From Bin87 sp034423595 (GTDB taxonomy: Bacteria; Chloroflexota; Dehalococcoidia; Lucifugimonadales; UBA3495), in assembly GCA_965207025.1 (NCBI GenBank), contig OZ242258.1, forward strand, positions 4,092,001-4,156,000: a stretch of 64,000 nt of DNA, written 5' to 3'. The notes below the pieces were generated by a model. It ran no database searches. It was not told the DNA's origin and saw nothing but the letters and a program-made list of their open reading frames with translations. The position numbers and the translations under genes are program-made. Every line of letters begins with the position of its first letter. Within the stretch, counting starts at the first letter, position 1. Shown piece after piece: positions 45,128 through 54,776 of the stretch.

Positions 45128-48060
45128 TCTGCGTGCGTCACCACCGCGTCGCGCAGCACCTCGATCAGGTGGCGGGCGCGGCGGCCGGCGCCGTGTTCCA
45201 CTTGTTGGCGGCAGGACACGCCCATCACCGCCACCTCCCAATCGGGTTTGGCGTTGATGGCGGGGAACAGCGACAGGCCGCCGATCTGCATGGAAATATC
45301 GTAGTGCTCCTTTTCAAATCCGAAGGACCCGGCCATGCCGCAGCAGCCGGCGTTGATCAGCTCTGCCTGGTAGCCGGCCGGCAGGTTGAGCATGAACATG
45401 GCGTCGCCGGTGCCGGTGATCGCCTTCTGGTGGCAGTGGCCGTGGAACATGACGTTCCGGGTCGCGTCGGAGAATTGGAGGTCGAGCTTTTCGGCCGCGT
45501 GAGCTTGCGCCAGGAACTCGTCGATCAGGAATGAGTTTTCGGCCACGGTTTTGGCCCGTTCATCGGCGACGAATTCGGGGTACTCATCGCGCAGGGTGAG
45601 CAGGCAGCTGGGTTCGCAACCGACGATGGGGATGCCGCGCTCGGCGTAGGCGTACAGGGCGTCGATGTTGGCGTTGGCCTGCTCCCGAGCCTGTTCCAGC
45701 AGACCCTTGGAGATCATGGGCCGGCCGCAGCAGCCACCGTTGACCAGTTCGACGCTGTAGCCAGCGGCTTCCAGAACTTCGACGGCGGCAATGCCGATTT
45801 CGGGGTAGTTATAGTTCATGAAGGTGTCGTTGTAGAGGGCGACAGTGCCGTACTTTCCAGAGTGTCCGTTTCGGGTCCGTTCCGCGAACCACTGGGGCAA
45901 CGACTGGGACGCGAACGCCGGCTGCTGGCGTTGTGGCGCGATGCCGAGGAACGTGGACGCCAGGGACTTGCCCAGCCCGGTGCCCGCCAACCAGTTGCTG
46001 ATGGGAGCGTACCGGCTGCCCAGGCGGTTCAGAGCGGCGATGTTGGCGAACAGGCGCGAACGCAACGGGACGCCATGCTCCTGGTGATAGTGGTGCAGGA
46101 ACTCGTACTTGAGCTTGGCCATGTCCACGCCGGACTCGCACTCGGCCTTGCACGCTTTACATTCCAGGCAGAGGTCGAGAGCCTGGTGGAGTCGCTGGTC
46201 GGCGATGGAACCGTTGATGGGACTTTCCGAGCCCTCCGGCATCCGTCCCGACAAGGCGGCGCGGAGCAGGTTGGCGCGCCCGCGGGTGGAGTGTTCCTCG
46301 TCGCGCGTGGCCATGAAGGACGGACACATGGAGCCATCGAGCTTGCGGCAGGCGCCCATGCCGTTGCACATTTCCACCGCGCCGGCGTACCCAAAATCGG
46401 CGGAGAAATCCAGCGACGTTGGCAGGTCGGCGGCCTGGTAGGTCATGCCGTAGCGGAGGTTTTCGGTCATGGGCGGCGTGTCGATGATCTTGCCGGGGTT
46501 CATGATGCCCTGGGGATCCCACGTCTGCTTTAGTTCCCGGAAGGCGTTGTAGATCTGGTCGCCGAACATCTTGCGGGTCCAGACGCCGCGCACGATACCG
46601 TCGCCGTGCTCGCCGCTCATGGAGCCGCCGAACTCCTTAATGAGATCGGAGACGGCATCGCCAATGGACACCATCTTGTTGATGCCCTCCTCATTCTTGA
46701 GGCTGATGAGCGGGCGGATGTGGAGGCATCCGACGGAGGCATGGCCGTAGTAGCCGGCGGTGGTGCCATGTTCAGTGACGATCTCGTCGAACCGTCGGAC
46801 GAACTCGCCCATCACCGAGGGATCCACGGCCGGATCTTCGACGAACGGGATGGGCTTGGCGTCGCCGCGGGTGCTCATCAGCAGGCCCAGCCCGCCCTTG
46901 CGTACGTTCCAGACGGCGGCTTGGCCGGCGCGGTCGAGGATGTTGACGCAGGCGTAGGCCAAGCCGATGTCGGCCTTGAGGGCGTTCATGCGGGCGGTCA
47001 GCTCGTCCTCGGACTCACCGTAGAACTCGACGACGAGCATCGCGCCGGGATCCCCCTCGATGAATGAGAGGTTGCGGGATGAACCCAGAGCCTCGCGCCC
47101 GCGGTCCAGCACCATTTTGTCAATGAGCTCAATGGACGATGGGTCGTGGGTGAGGACGCGGGTGGTGGCTTCGCTGGCGTCGAATATGGTGCGGAAATGC
47201 AGGATGGACAGTGAGGTCATGGTGGGACGGGGGACGAGGTTGACCTTGGCCTCGGTGACCACGCACAACGTGCCCTCGGAGCCAACGACCATGCGGGCGA
47301 GGTTGACGGGGTGGCCATGCCCGTCGTCCAGGATGAACTCGTCCAGGTTGTAGCCGCTGACGCGGCGTTGGATCTTGGCGTAGGTGCGGTCGATCTCATC
47401 CTTCTGCTCGCGGGCGATGCGGAGGACGCCGCGATAAATCTCGCCCTCAAGCCCGGTTGCGCTGAGCCGGGATTCCAGCTCGGCCGGCGTCAGCTCGCCC
47501 AGGTGGGCGGTGGAACCGTCGGACAGAATGACGTCAAGTTCCCTGATGTGGTCGAGGGTCTTGCCGTAGATGACGGAGTGGGCGCCGCAGGTATTGTTGC
47601 CGATGCCTCCTCCCACGCAGGCGCGGTTGGCCGTGGTGGGGTCCGGCGCATACTGGAGGCCGTGGCCCGATACCTGGCGGGTGAGCTGCTCGAGGATGAT
47701 GCCGGGCTGCACACGGGCCCACTGTTCTTCCGCGTTTACCTCAAGGACGTTGTTAAGATACTTGCTGAAGTCCAGGACGATGGCGTGGTTAACGGTCTGG
47801 CCGGCGAGGCTGGTGCCGCCGGAACGGGGCAGCACGGGGATGCCCTCGCGGGCGCCGAACTCGACGACGGCCTGGACATCGGCAGCGTTGCGGGGGATGA
47901 CGACGCCCACGGGTTCCATCTGGTAGATGCTGGCGTCGGTGCTGTACAACAGGCGCGAATGGGGGTCGAACCGCACCTCGCCGTCCACGCGGCGAGTGAG
48001 TTCGTCGGCGATCTCCTGGCGTTCTCTGCCTCGGATCCTGCGTTCCATTACCGTGGCCAT
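45124..48060 (-). CDS. FAD-linked oxidase fused to Fe-S subunit (GlcD-GlcF type)
   Basis: This 978-residue fusion has an N-terminal FAD-binding domain (PRSGGTSLAGQTVNHAIVLD, GGGIGNNTCGAHSVIYGKTL) and a vanillyl-oxidase-type C-terminal domain with GHASVGCLHIRPLI and GSMSGEHGDGIVR. From about residue 550 come ferredoxin-type cysteines (MCNGMGACRKLDGSMCPSFM, CLECKACKAECESGVDM) and two CCG domains (GGCCGRPMI, AGCCGMAG). It would oxidise D-lactate, glycolate or another 2-hydroxyacid and pass electrons through Fe-S clusters. AGGAGG precedes the ATG. Its stop shares CTAG with the convergent giant gene. Confidence 0.9.
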   Translation of the reverse strand: MATVMERRIRGRERQEIADELTRRVDGEVRFDPHSRLLYSTDASIYQMEPVGVVIPRNAADVQAVVEFGAREGIPVLPRSGGTSLAGQTVNHAIVLDFSKYLNNVLEVNAEEQWARVQPGIILEQLTRQVSGHGLQYAPDPTTANRACVGGGIGNNTCGAHSVIYGKTLDHIRELDVILSDGSTAHLGELTPAELESRLSATGLEGEIYRGVLRIAREQKDEIDRTYAKIQRRVSGYNLDEFILDDGHGHPVNLARMVVGSEGTLCVVTEAKVNLVPRPTMTSLSILHFRTIFDASEATTRVLTHDPSSIELIDKMVLDRGREALGSSRNLSFIEGDPGAMLVVEFYGESEDELTARMNALKADIGLAYACVNILDRAGQAAVWNVRKGGLGLLMSTRGDAKPIPFVEDPAVDPSVMGEFVRRFDEIVTEHGTTAGYYGHASVGCLHIRPLISLKNEEGINKMVSIGDAVSDLIKEFGGSMSGEHGDGIVRGVWTRKMFGDQIYNAFRELKQTWDPQGIMNPGKIIDTPPMTENLRYGMTYQAADLPTSLDFSADFGYAGAVEMCNGMGACRKLDGSMCPSFMATRDEEHSTRGRANLLRAALSGRMPEGSESPINGSIADQRLHQALDLCLECKACKAECESGVDMAKLKYEFLHHYHQEHGVPLRSRLFANIAALNRLGSRYAPISNWLAGTGLGKSLASTFLGIAPQRQQPAFASQSLPQWFAERTRNGHSGKYGTVALYNDTFMNYNYPEIGIAAVEVLEAAGYSVELVNGGCCGRPMISKGLLEQAREQANANIDALYAYAERGIPIVGCEPSCLLTLRDEYPEFVADERAKTVAENSFLIDEFLAQAHAAEKLDLQFSDATRNVMFHGHCHQKAITGTGDAMFMLNLPAGYQAELINAGCCGMAGSFGFEKEHYDISMQIGGLSLFPAINAKPDWEVAVMGVSCRQQVEHGAGRRARHLIEVLRDAVVTHAD

Positions 48061-48213
48061 AGCAAAGTCCTCCTGCGGCGCGTCAATGCGACGCGGGATA
48101 GACTAACGCACCGGGACGGCAGCGGCAACTTGCTCACAATTCGGTCGGAAGAGAGGCGATTGACCTGATGCCAGAATCATCTCACGCGTGCCCACTTTGG
48201 GACAGGGTCATCG

Positions 48214-48546
48214 TTACCGGGCCGGGGAAGGAAGGTCCCAGCGGAGTAGTGGGAGGTAGCGGTCGTTCCCAGCCCAAGGGAGCAAACTGAGGACGATGGT
48301 GTTAGGGTAGGGGACGTCGCCTTTCCGTCGGGTGTCGTCGAGATAGCGGCGGAGGTTGGCGAAGGTGGGCAGCCGGAAGCCGGTTTTGACGATTCGTTGG
48401 ATGACGTCGGACGGTTCCGGGGGGTCGGAGGGAGTCCAGTCGTCGGCGACGGCTTCGGCGATGCGGCGGAGCTTGATGATGGCGAGTTCGCGAGCGAATT
48501 TACGTTTGAGGGAGTTGATGCGGCTGCGGATTTGGGAGATGGTCAT
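48214..48546 (-). CDS. Small hypothetical protein
   Basis: The 110-residue basic protein opens MTISQIRSRINSLKRKFARE and continues with a helical region (LRRIAEAVADDWTPSDPPEP) and a C-terminal LPWAGNDRYLPLLRWDLP. A weak site (AGAGG) precedes the ATG. I do not recognise the family and see no catalytic motif or membrane segment. It lies alone between the fused oxidase and a pair of palindromic repeats. Coding is supported by composition and a clean frame. Confidence 0.5.
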   Translation of the reverse strand: MTISQIRSRINSLKRKFARELAIIKLRRIAEAVADDWTPSDPPEPSDVIQRIVKTGFRLPTFANLRRYLDDTRRKGDVPYPNTIVLSLLPWAGNDRYLPLLRWDLPSPAR

Positions 48547-48624
48547 GGGAGTACCTCTGACGGGGAGTTATTTACATGGATGAAGGGGATGGACGGGATA
48601 GGTTATATGGGTGGGATGGCGGCG

Positions 48625-48671
48625 CCCCGTATCAAGTGCGGGGTGCCCCCGTGTCAGGCGCGGGGCAGGCT
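48625..48671. repeat. Two adjacent palindromic repeats
   Basis: CCCCGTATCAAGTGCGGGG (48625-48643) is followed after two bases by a second hairpin of the same design (48646-48664) with the GGCAGGCT tail also found in the IS630 insertion at 5415-5438. The pair resembles a REP doublet. Confidence 0.75.
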
Positions 48672-48937
48672 GTTATTTTTGGAAAATCCGCTTATTTGCG
48701 CTCATTTCCTATCATTTGAGTAGGGGGAGCAGCGGATGGTGGGGGTGAAATGGGGGACGGCGAGCATGGTTTTGGGTGCGATTACAGTGGTTTTGGCGGG
48801 CCGGTGGGACGAATTGGAGGGACGGTTGTTTGGCTTTGGGCAATCAGACAGTTGGTAGTTAAATGGTAAGGATGGGTAGCGAGTAGAGGCAAGGGGGAAG
48901 TGTCATAGGATTGTCAACCGCTGAGCAGAATTATTGA

Positions 48938-48967
48938 TTGCCAATGTTTCGCAGCCAACGCTATAAT
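48938..48967 (+). promoter_or_regulatory. Sigma-70 promoter of the aminotransferase
   Basis: TTGCCA (48938-48943), an 18-base spacer and TATAAT (48962-48967). It lies upstream of GTG 49001, which argues against an earlier start codon for the gene. Confidence 0.6.
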
Positions 48968-49000
48968 GCCTTGCAATCTTTGCTCATAAGGGGGCATTAC

Positions 49001-49981
49001 GTGACTACCAACGCCACTTCCAATGGCCAGGCTTCCTTCAACGCCGACGAACTACAGGTGTTCTTCCGCGGCCAGTTCGTTCCGGTAAGCGAGGCCAAAG
49101 TAAGCGTAATGACCCACGCACTGCACTACGGCACCGGCGTATTCGAGGGCATCCGCGGCAACTGGAACGCCGAGCAGGAGGCCATCAATATCTTCCGTAT
49201 GCGGGAGCACTACGTCCGCCTGCTGGACGGGTGCCGCATCCTGATGCTGGACATACCCTACACCGCCGACGAGCTCTGCGACATCACCACCCAACTGGTC
49301 GAGCGCAACCGGCACACCAGCGACATTTACATCCGCCCGCTGGCCTACAAGAGCGAGGAGTTGGTCGCCAACCTGAAGCTACAGGAATTGTCGGCAGATT
49401 TCACGCTGATCACCGTTCCCTTCGGGAACTACCTGGGCAGTGATCGCCTGCGCTGCTGCACCTCCTCGTGGCGACGTGTTGACGACCCGATGATCCCGGC
49501 TCGTATCAAGGCCTGCGGCATCTACGTCAACAGCATCCTCGCCAAGACCGAGGCCACCCTGAGCGGCTTCGACGAAGCAATCCTGCTGAATCACGACGGT
49601 CACGTGTCTGAGGGTTCGGGCGAAAACCTGTTCATGGTCAAGGACGGCCGCATCTATACCCCCGGCCTGGAGGACAACGCGCTGGGCGGCATCACCAGGG
49701 ACACGGTGATGCAGCTGGCGCGCACTGAGTTGGGCCTGGACATCGACATGCGCACCATTGACCGCAGCGAGTTGTACCTTGCCGACGAGGTGTTCCTGAG
49801 CGGGACAGCCGCCCACCTGACACCCGTGGTGGAACTGGACTGTCGGCCCATCGCCGACGGGCAACCCGGCCCCATCACCAGCGAATTGCAGCGGATGTAC
49901 TTCGACATCGTGGTCGGCAACAACCCCAAATACCGGCACTGGTGCACCCAGGTAAAAACGGGGAGCCTGGTACCGGCCTGA
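49001..49981 (+). CDS. ilvE: Branched-chain amino acid aminotransferase
   Basis: The 326-residue fold-type IV enzyme has THALHYGTGVFEGIRGNW, the PLP Lys170 (ARIKACGIYVNS), DEAILLNHDGHVSEGSGENL and TPGLEDNALGGITRDTV. All are characteristic of IlvE, which moves amino groups between glutamate and leucine, isoleucine or valine. GTG 49001 is chosen because GGGGG precedes it and the promoter lies just upstream; an in-frame TTG at 48938 falls inside the -35 box. Its 2-oxoacid products are possible substrates of the E1/E2 complex encoded elsewhere in the window. Confidence 0.92.
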   Translation: MTTNATSNGQASFNADELQVFFRGQFVPVSEAKVSVMTHALHYGTGVFEGIRGNWNAEQEAINIFRMREHYVRLLDGCRILMLDIPYTADELCDITTQLVERNRHTSDIYIRPLAYKSEELVANLKLQELSADFTLITVPFGNYLGSDRLRCCTSSWRRVDDPMIPARIKACGIYVNSILAKTEATLSGFDEAILLNHDGHVSEGSGENLFMVKDGRIYTPGLEDNALGGITRDTVMQLARTELGLDIDMRTIDRSELYLADEVFLSGTAAHLTPVVELDCRPIADGQPGPITSELQRMYFDIVVGNNPKYRHWCTQVKTGSLVPA

Positions 49982-49995
49982 CGGAAAGGTGGTAA

Positions 49996-50604
49996 ATGCT
50001 GTGGCTGTCCGGCGCGGCAGTCCTGCTGGGCTACTTGCTGGGCAGCCTGCCGACCGCATACCTGGTCGCACAAAGGGTCGGCGGTAGTCTCGATGACATC
50101 AGGCTAGCCGGCGATGGCAACGCCGGCGCAGCGAACATCGGACGTCTGCTCGGCTCCCGTTGGGGAGTGTTCGTCGGCGCGGCGGACATCGTCAAGGGCG
50201 CCGTGCCCGTGCTGTTTTTCAACGCCCTGGCCGGATCCTGGGATACCGTGTCGGGGCTGGGATTGCTGAGCGGCGTCGCCGCCATCGGCGGACACGTCTG
50301 GCCCGTTTGGTTGCGGTTCAGGGGCGGGCGGGGCGCCGCCACCGCTGTTGGCGTTACCGGAGCCGTCCTCACCGGGCCGGTGCTGCTGGTCGCTCTGCCC
50401 GCGCTCGCTATCCTGTGGCGCACGCGCAGCACGACGTTGACGCTGGCCTTCGTATATGTTTCGTCGATAATCCTGGGGAGAATATTGTTCGACGTGTCCT
50501 GGGGCATTATCTGTTACTGCGTGGGATTGTTCATAATTGTAGGCGCGGTGCATTTCTGGAGTCTCAAGTTTCGGAGCCGGCCGGCGGAACCGGTCACGAT
50601 GTAG
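49996..50604 (+). CDS. plsY: Glycerol-3-phosphate acyltransferase PlsY
   Basis: At 202 residues this is an integral membrane protein with the three PlsY motifs: LGSLPTAYLVAQRVGG, GDGNAGAANIGR and RFRGGRGAATAVG. It transfers an acyl group from acyl phosphate to glycerol-3-phosphate, the first committed step of phospholipid synthesis. It follows ilvE by 14 bases with a GGAAAGG-type site, so it is probably co-transcribed. A 32-base palindrome directly after its stop probably ends the transcript. Confidence 0.92.
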   Translation: MLWLSGAAVLLGYLLGSLPTAYLVAQRVGGSLDDIRLAGDGNAGAANIGRLLGSRWGVFVGAADIVKGAVPVLFFNALAGSWDTVSGLGLLSGVAAIGGHVWPVWLRFRGGRGAATAVGVTGAVLTGPVLLVALPALAILWRTRSTTLTLAFVYVSSIILGRILFDVSWGIICYCVGLFIIVGAVHFWSLKFRSRPAEPVTM

Positions 50605-50610
50605 TTCGCA

Positions 50611-50642
50611 GTGTAGGGGCGAGGCATGCCTCGCCCCTACAC
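50611..50642. repeat. Perfect 32-base palindrome, terminator-like
   Basis: Arms GTGTAGGGGCGAGGCA and TGCCTCGCCCCTACAC are exactly complementary. It shares the GTAGGGGCGA arm with the palindromes at 37871 and 58472 but has a different centre. It separates convergent plsY and EamA genes. Confidence 0.85.
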
Positions 50643-50698
50643 GCCTGTCATGCGCCTCACCTATCCCGTTCGGGCCACCCGGGTGAGGGTAATTACCA

Positions 50699-51604
50699 TC
50701 AGAACACCGCCAGCATCGTGGTTCCGCCCACGATCATCACGATGGCGATGAACTTGGCGGCCAGCGCCGTGGTTCCCAACGATTCCTGCAACAGGCCCAA
50801 TCTGCGCCAGCTCAGCAGGGATCCGGCGATAAATACGAACATCGGCCGCGTCGCCAGGATGGCTGATGCCAGGGACACCGGCCCGAAGGCGAAGGACCAG
50901 ACGAACAGAATAATAGCCAGCTGAGGCAACAGGCCCTCCCCGATCAGGAACGTTGCCAGGGCCGGTTTGGAACGCAGGCCGTCGTACAGCTTGCGCCAGT
51001 TAGACGGTCGGCCATATACGGCGAACACCGGCACCATTCCCAGCTCCTGCATTGCGAAAACTTCCCACGGCGTCAGATCGCTGAGCACCAGCTTCGCCAG
51101 GAAAAAGGACATTCCCAAGCCGGCCGAGCTGGCTACCAGCGCCGTCAGGCCGGGCGTGAGGCGGAAGAGTCTCCTTCCGAGTCCCTCCACGGAAACCAGA
51201 ATCGCCCCGCAGACCACCAGCGCGATGGCTACCCACTGTACCGGGCCAACTTTTTCGCCCAACACCGCCAGCGCCAGCAGGGCCACCAGGATCGGGTTGG
51301 TTTGGCTGATGGCAACGGCCCGCGACGCCTCGCCCAATCTCAAGCCAAGGAACAGGAACAGCAGGCCGGCGCCCAGACACACGCCCGACAGCAATCCGAC
51401 GCCCACCGCTTGAGGCGGCGCGTGGGAGGGCCAACCGATAACGGCCAGCATCAATACGGCGGCGGCCAGGCGAGTGAGGATAGAGCCGGCCCCCAGCACG
51501 CCGACGCCGGCGAAATAGTTGTCCAGGAGCCTTTTGTGGGCGATGTTGGCGAGACCGAGCGAGGCCGCGCTGCAAATTGCCAGGAAAATCCACACGGCGC
51601 GCAA
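50699..51604 (-). CDS. EamA/DMT-family transporter
   Basis: The 301-residue protein has about ten hydrophobic segments in two EamA halves. The first half ends AISQTNPILVALLALAVLGE and the second has ASAILATRPMFVFIAGSLLS, the matching position. Members export amino acids, metabolites or drugs across the inner membrane; the substrate cannot be told. It is convergent with plsY and divergent from the arylsulfotransferase gene. Confidence 0.85.
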   Translation of the reverse strand: MRAVWIFLAICSAASLGLANIAHKRLLDNYFAGVGVLGAGSILTRLAAAVLMLAVIGWPSHAPPQAVGVGLLSGVCLGAGLLFLFLGLRLGEASRAVAISQTNPILVALLALAVLGEKVGPVQWVAIALVVCGAILVSVEGLGRRLFRLTPGLTALVASSAGLGMSFFLAKLVLSDLTPWEVFAMQELGMVPVFAVYGRPSNWRKLYDGLRSKPALATFLIGEGLLPQLAIILFVWSFAFGPVSLASAILATRPMFVFIAGSLLSWRRLGLLQESLGTTALAAKFIAIVMIVGGTTMLAVF

Positions 51605-51691
51605 GATAGCACACTGCCATTGGCGCTGATAAGCGGGCAGCCGGGGCGCCCCCTGCTATAATCCGCGATCATCGCATTGGAGGACTCCGTT

Positions 51692-52804
51692 ATGGGCTGG
51701 TCGATACATCATCCGGTGGGCCTGATTCACTATACTCCCACGGCTTGCCAACGGGGCTACACGCTGTTTTCCACCACCCGGGGCGGACGCGACGCTTACC
51801 TCATCGACATGCGCGGCAACGTCGTACACCGCTGGCACTCCGACGAAGGCATTCACTACGCCTACCTGCTGGACAACGGCAACCTGCTCTGCCGGACCAT
51901 GCCGCCCAACGATGCTGGGGGCGTGGAAGCCGTTGGCGGCTCGTCGGCCAGCCTCATCGAACTGGATTGGGACAGCAACGTGGTTTGGGCTTATCGCAAC
52001 GTAATGCTGCACCATGACTTTGAAAGGTTGCCCAACGGCAACACTTTGGCCCTGCTCTGGGAACCTCTCCCCGACGGCCTGCCGGACCAGGTGCAGGGCG
52101 GATACGACGTTGATTTCGCTCCGGGTATGCTGGGCGACGTTGTCCGCGAGATCGCTCCCGACGGAGCCACCATCTGGGAATGGCGTTCCTGGGAGCATCT
52201 CGACCTGGCCGAGGACGTTATTTCCGGCATGGAACCGCGTCGGGAATGGACCCATCAGAATTGCCTCAACGTTACCGCCGATGGCGATCTCCTCGTGAGC
52301 TACCGCCTCACCAGCACCGTGGGCATCGTTGACCGAGCCTCCGGAGCGTTCAAGTGGAAGTGGGGCCCCGGCGAGCTCTACCAGCAGCACCATCCCACCT
52401 GGTTGGACAGTGGCCGCGTGCTGATTTTCGACAACGGCAGCCACCGGCGCGGCGCCAGCCATTCCCGCATCGTGGAAGTAGATCCGGAAACCAACGAAAT
52501 CCACTGGCAGTACCGGGGCTCACCCGACATTTCCTTCTACAGCTACAACATCAGCAGCGCCGAACGACAGCCCAACGGCAACACTTTGATCTGCGAGGGA
52601 GCCCCGGGGCGCCTGTTCGAGGTAACCCAACGCGGCGAAATCGTTTGGGAGTACATCAACCCCTTCTATGCCTCCAGCGGCGCTGGCGCAGAAGCTTCCA
52701 ACGCTACCTTCCGCTGTCACCGGTACGGCCCGGAGCACCCGGCGCTGGCCGGGCGGGATCTGGACCCGGCCCGGCACTCCGGGTTGAATCGGTTGCTCGC
52801 CTGA
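51692..52804 (+). CDS. Arylsulfotransferase (ASST) family protein
   Basis: This 370-residue protein is built of six-bladed propeller repeats of the ASST type: GYTLFSTTRGGRDAYLIDMR, HHDFERLPNGNTLALLWEPL, EWTHQNCLNVTADGDLLVSY, YQQHHPTWLDSGRVLIFDNG and RQPNGNTLICEGAPGRLFEV. The conserved His of HHDFERLPNGN and His of WTHQN fit the active-site positions. Bacterial ASSTs move sulfate between phenols. There is no obvious signal peptide, unlike periplasmic members. ATG 51692 has GGAGGA upstream, and a TATAAT lies at 51657-51662. Confidence 0.82.
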   Translation: MGWSIHHPVGLIHYTPTACQRGYTLFSTTRGGRDAYLIDMRGNVVHRWHSDEGIHYAYLLDNGNLLCRTMPPNDAGGVEAVGGSSASLIELDWDSNVVWAYRNVMLHHDFERLPNGNTLALLWEPLPDGLPDQVQGGYDVDFAPGMLGDVVREIAPDGATIWEWRSWEHLDLAEDVISGMEPRREWTHQNCLNVTADGDLLVSYRLTSTVGIVDRASGAFKWKWGPGELYQQHHPTWLDSGRVLIFDNGSHRRGASHSRIVEVDPETNEIHWQYRGSPDISFYSYNISSAERQPNGNTLICEGAPGRLFEVTQRGEIVWEYINPFYASSGAGAEASNATFRCHRYGPEHPALAGRDLDPARHSGLNRLLA

Positions 52805-52835
52805 AGGAACCGTCAGGTCGGCAATCGGGCGCGCT

Positions 52836-54692
52836 TTACGGCGTTACTTCGAACTCCACTTCTGCGATTTTGCGCCCGGATTCATACATGTAGGCCCAAT
52901 AGCGGCCGGGAGCCCAGCGGTTGGGCGGCGATGGGCCAACCGAAATCCACTGGGTGCCTCCCGAATACTGCGGTTCAAAATTGATGGCAACGTTGCGACG
53001 GGAGTAGGCGAACCCATCCTGGTAATACTCCACGATTTCCAGGTTTATCTCCCGTGGACTGCCTGTGTGCTCGTGAGAGTAGTACAAAGTAAGGTACACC
53101 CAGCCGGAGACCTCGCGGGCTGAAAAGCTGTCGATGGCGGAACCCATTTGCATCAACGCCAGATAAGCGCGGTCGATGCGCCCGCTAACGGCAGGGAGAT
53201 CGGAGTTCGGCGGCGTTGCGTCCGGCACACCCACGATGATAGGGCTGGCAGCGCCCCGATACCATTGGTCCCATATGTGCTCCAACTCCGGCTGCATCAG
53301 GCGACCGCCGGCGCGCAGCCAGGCCACGCGCAGTTCAACCTCGTTCTGAAAATCGTACTGTGAGGGATAGGACGGCTGCTGCGCTACAGTGTGGTACAAC
53401 TCACGCCAGCCCTGCAGGAACTGCTCTTCGCCCAGTTGGTTGTAGAGGGCAAGCATCAGCCGTTCGCCTAACGAGTAATTGCACTGCCATAGATCCGGGT
53501 CCACGCCGGCCCCGGCATCTCCGGCATCGGCGGGCAGCAGCAGTTCCAGGTCACGAAGCGAGGTTGTCACGGCGCATGGGCTGTTGGTGGCTTCAATTGG
53601 AGCGCCGGTAGCGATGTGCTGCGCGTAGGAGGCCGCAAAGTCGGCGGCGCCTTCGGCATACCACGTGGGTTGGGCATACAGGTAATAGTGAGCCATCTCG
53701 TGGATGATGGCATGGGCTGCAAAATCCGGCTCTTCATTGGCATCCAGTTCGGGTTTCAAGGTGATGTGAGTCTGGTTATTCGTGCCGGCTGCCGTACCTG
53801 GTACGTACTGTGTGACATATATGACGATAGCCGGCGTGGGAAAAGGCGCGTCAAACATCTCTTCCAGGAAGGGTACCGCAGATTGAGCGACGGCGATGAC
53901 CGGCGAGTCAGCCGGGACGATTCCAGAGCGGATGACGGCGATGGGAATGCTCTCGCCGGCTCGGTTCGTCGTTGACGACACTTCAACGTCAACTATGGTG
54001 GGGTTGCCCACTATGGCGTCAAATTCGGGCGACTGAAACCTGGAGCGTTCGTAAAGGGTGGAGACGATGGCCGCCTCGGCGTCGGTCAGCCCGTCGCGGA
54101 ACCAACCGGCTTGCGTGAGTTGGGCCAGGCGCTCGGGCCTGTTCTGCGCCATCCGTTGCAGGGACAGGGTAGCCGGCAGGTCCAGAGGAGACAGCCGTTC
54201 GCTTATGGAATGCGCATTCAGCAATACGTCCAGCGTTTCCGGCGCGCCAATTGCGATATTGACCAAGCGCTCGGCGGCATTAAATTCGCTGCCGCCTTCC
54301 AGACCGTCGGCGATCCAGGGAAGGGCGACAATTCGCGCCACCGATTCAGGAGCGTTCTGCTGGGCGTATTCCCAGTTACGCACCCGGGTTAGAGCGTCAG
54401 GCGGCGGTGCGGCTGTGGCAGTGGGAGACTGCTGCGGCTCAGGTTCCGGTGTCGGGGGCAGCGTGGGTACTACAGCAAGGGACGGGGTTGACGTGTCAGT
54501 TACAGGAGTAGCGGTGGGCGTTGCAGGCGGCGTCGGCATCATCTCAACCGCCTCCGCCGCCAGGGTAACGTTGATCCGGGCGATGGCGGCGTCTATGGTT
54601 GCCTGCGCGTCGGGGTTGGTTGATGTCTCGTCGCCGCAGGCAAGCGCCAGGCTGATCAGCAGCACGGCAAGGACGGGCAAAGTGTAACGCAT
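52836..54692 (-). CDS. Lipoprotein with HExxH metallopeptidase-like domain
   Basis: ATG 54692 begins a lipoprotein signal (LPVLAVLLISLALACG) followed by a Thr/Pro linker. The 618-residue protein contains AHAIIHEMAHYYLYAQPTWY followed by AEGAADFAASY, which is the HExxH zinc motif with a downstream Glu, as in gluzincin peptidases. The C-terminal 150 residues form a beta-rich domain (SGWVYLTLYYSHEHTGSPRE). It probably acts on proteins outside the membrane. It is one of several linker lipoproteins in the window. Confidence 0.78.
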   Translation of the reverse strand: MRYTLPVLAVLLISLALACGDETSTNPDAQATIDAAIARINVTLAAEAVEMMPTPPATPTATPVTDTSTPSLAVVPTLPPTPEPEPQQSPTATAAPPPDALTRVRNWEYAQQNAPESVARIVALPWIADGLEGGSEFNAAERLVNIAIGAPETLDVLLNAHSISERLSPLDLPATLSLQRMAQNRPERLAQLTQAGWFRDGLTDAEAAIVSTLYERSRFQSPEFDAIVGNPTIVDVEVSSTTNRAGESIPIAVIRSGIVPADSPVIAVAQSAVPFLEEMFDAPFPTPAIVIYVTQYVPGTAAGTNNQTHITLKPELDANEEPDFAAHAIIHEMAHYYLYAQPTWYAEGAADFAASYAQHIATGAPIEATNSPCAVTTSLRDLELLLPADAGDAGAGVDPDLWQCNYSLGERLMLALYNQLGEEQFLQGWRELYHTVAQQPSYPSQYDFQNEVELRVAWLRAGGRLMQPELEHIWDQWYRGAASPIIVGVPDATPPNSDLPAVSGRIDRAYLALMQMGSAIDSFSAREVSGWVYLTLYYSHEHTGSPREINLEIVEYYQDGFAYSRRNVAINFEPQYSGGTQWISVGPSPPNRWAPGRYWAYMYESGRKIAEVEFEVTP

Positions 54693-54776
54693 GAGGACAG
54701 TATAGGGGCAGTTCGAGTGGTGCGCTATAATGCCCGCATTCAACCACAGGATTCAGCAATTTGAGGAGATGGAAAC

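Larger units (their letters stand above)
48547..49000. other. Intergenic with repeat pair and promoter
   Basis: It holds the palindrome pair at 48625-48671 and the promoter at 48938-48967, listed separately. The G-rich stretch from 48720 to 48900 has no convincing gene. Confidence 0.5.
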
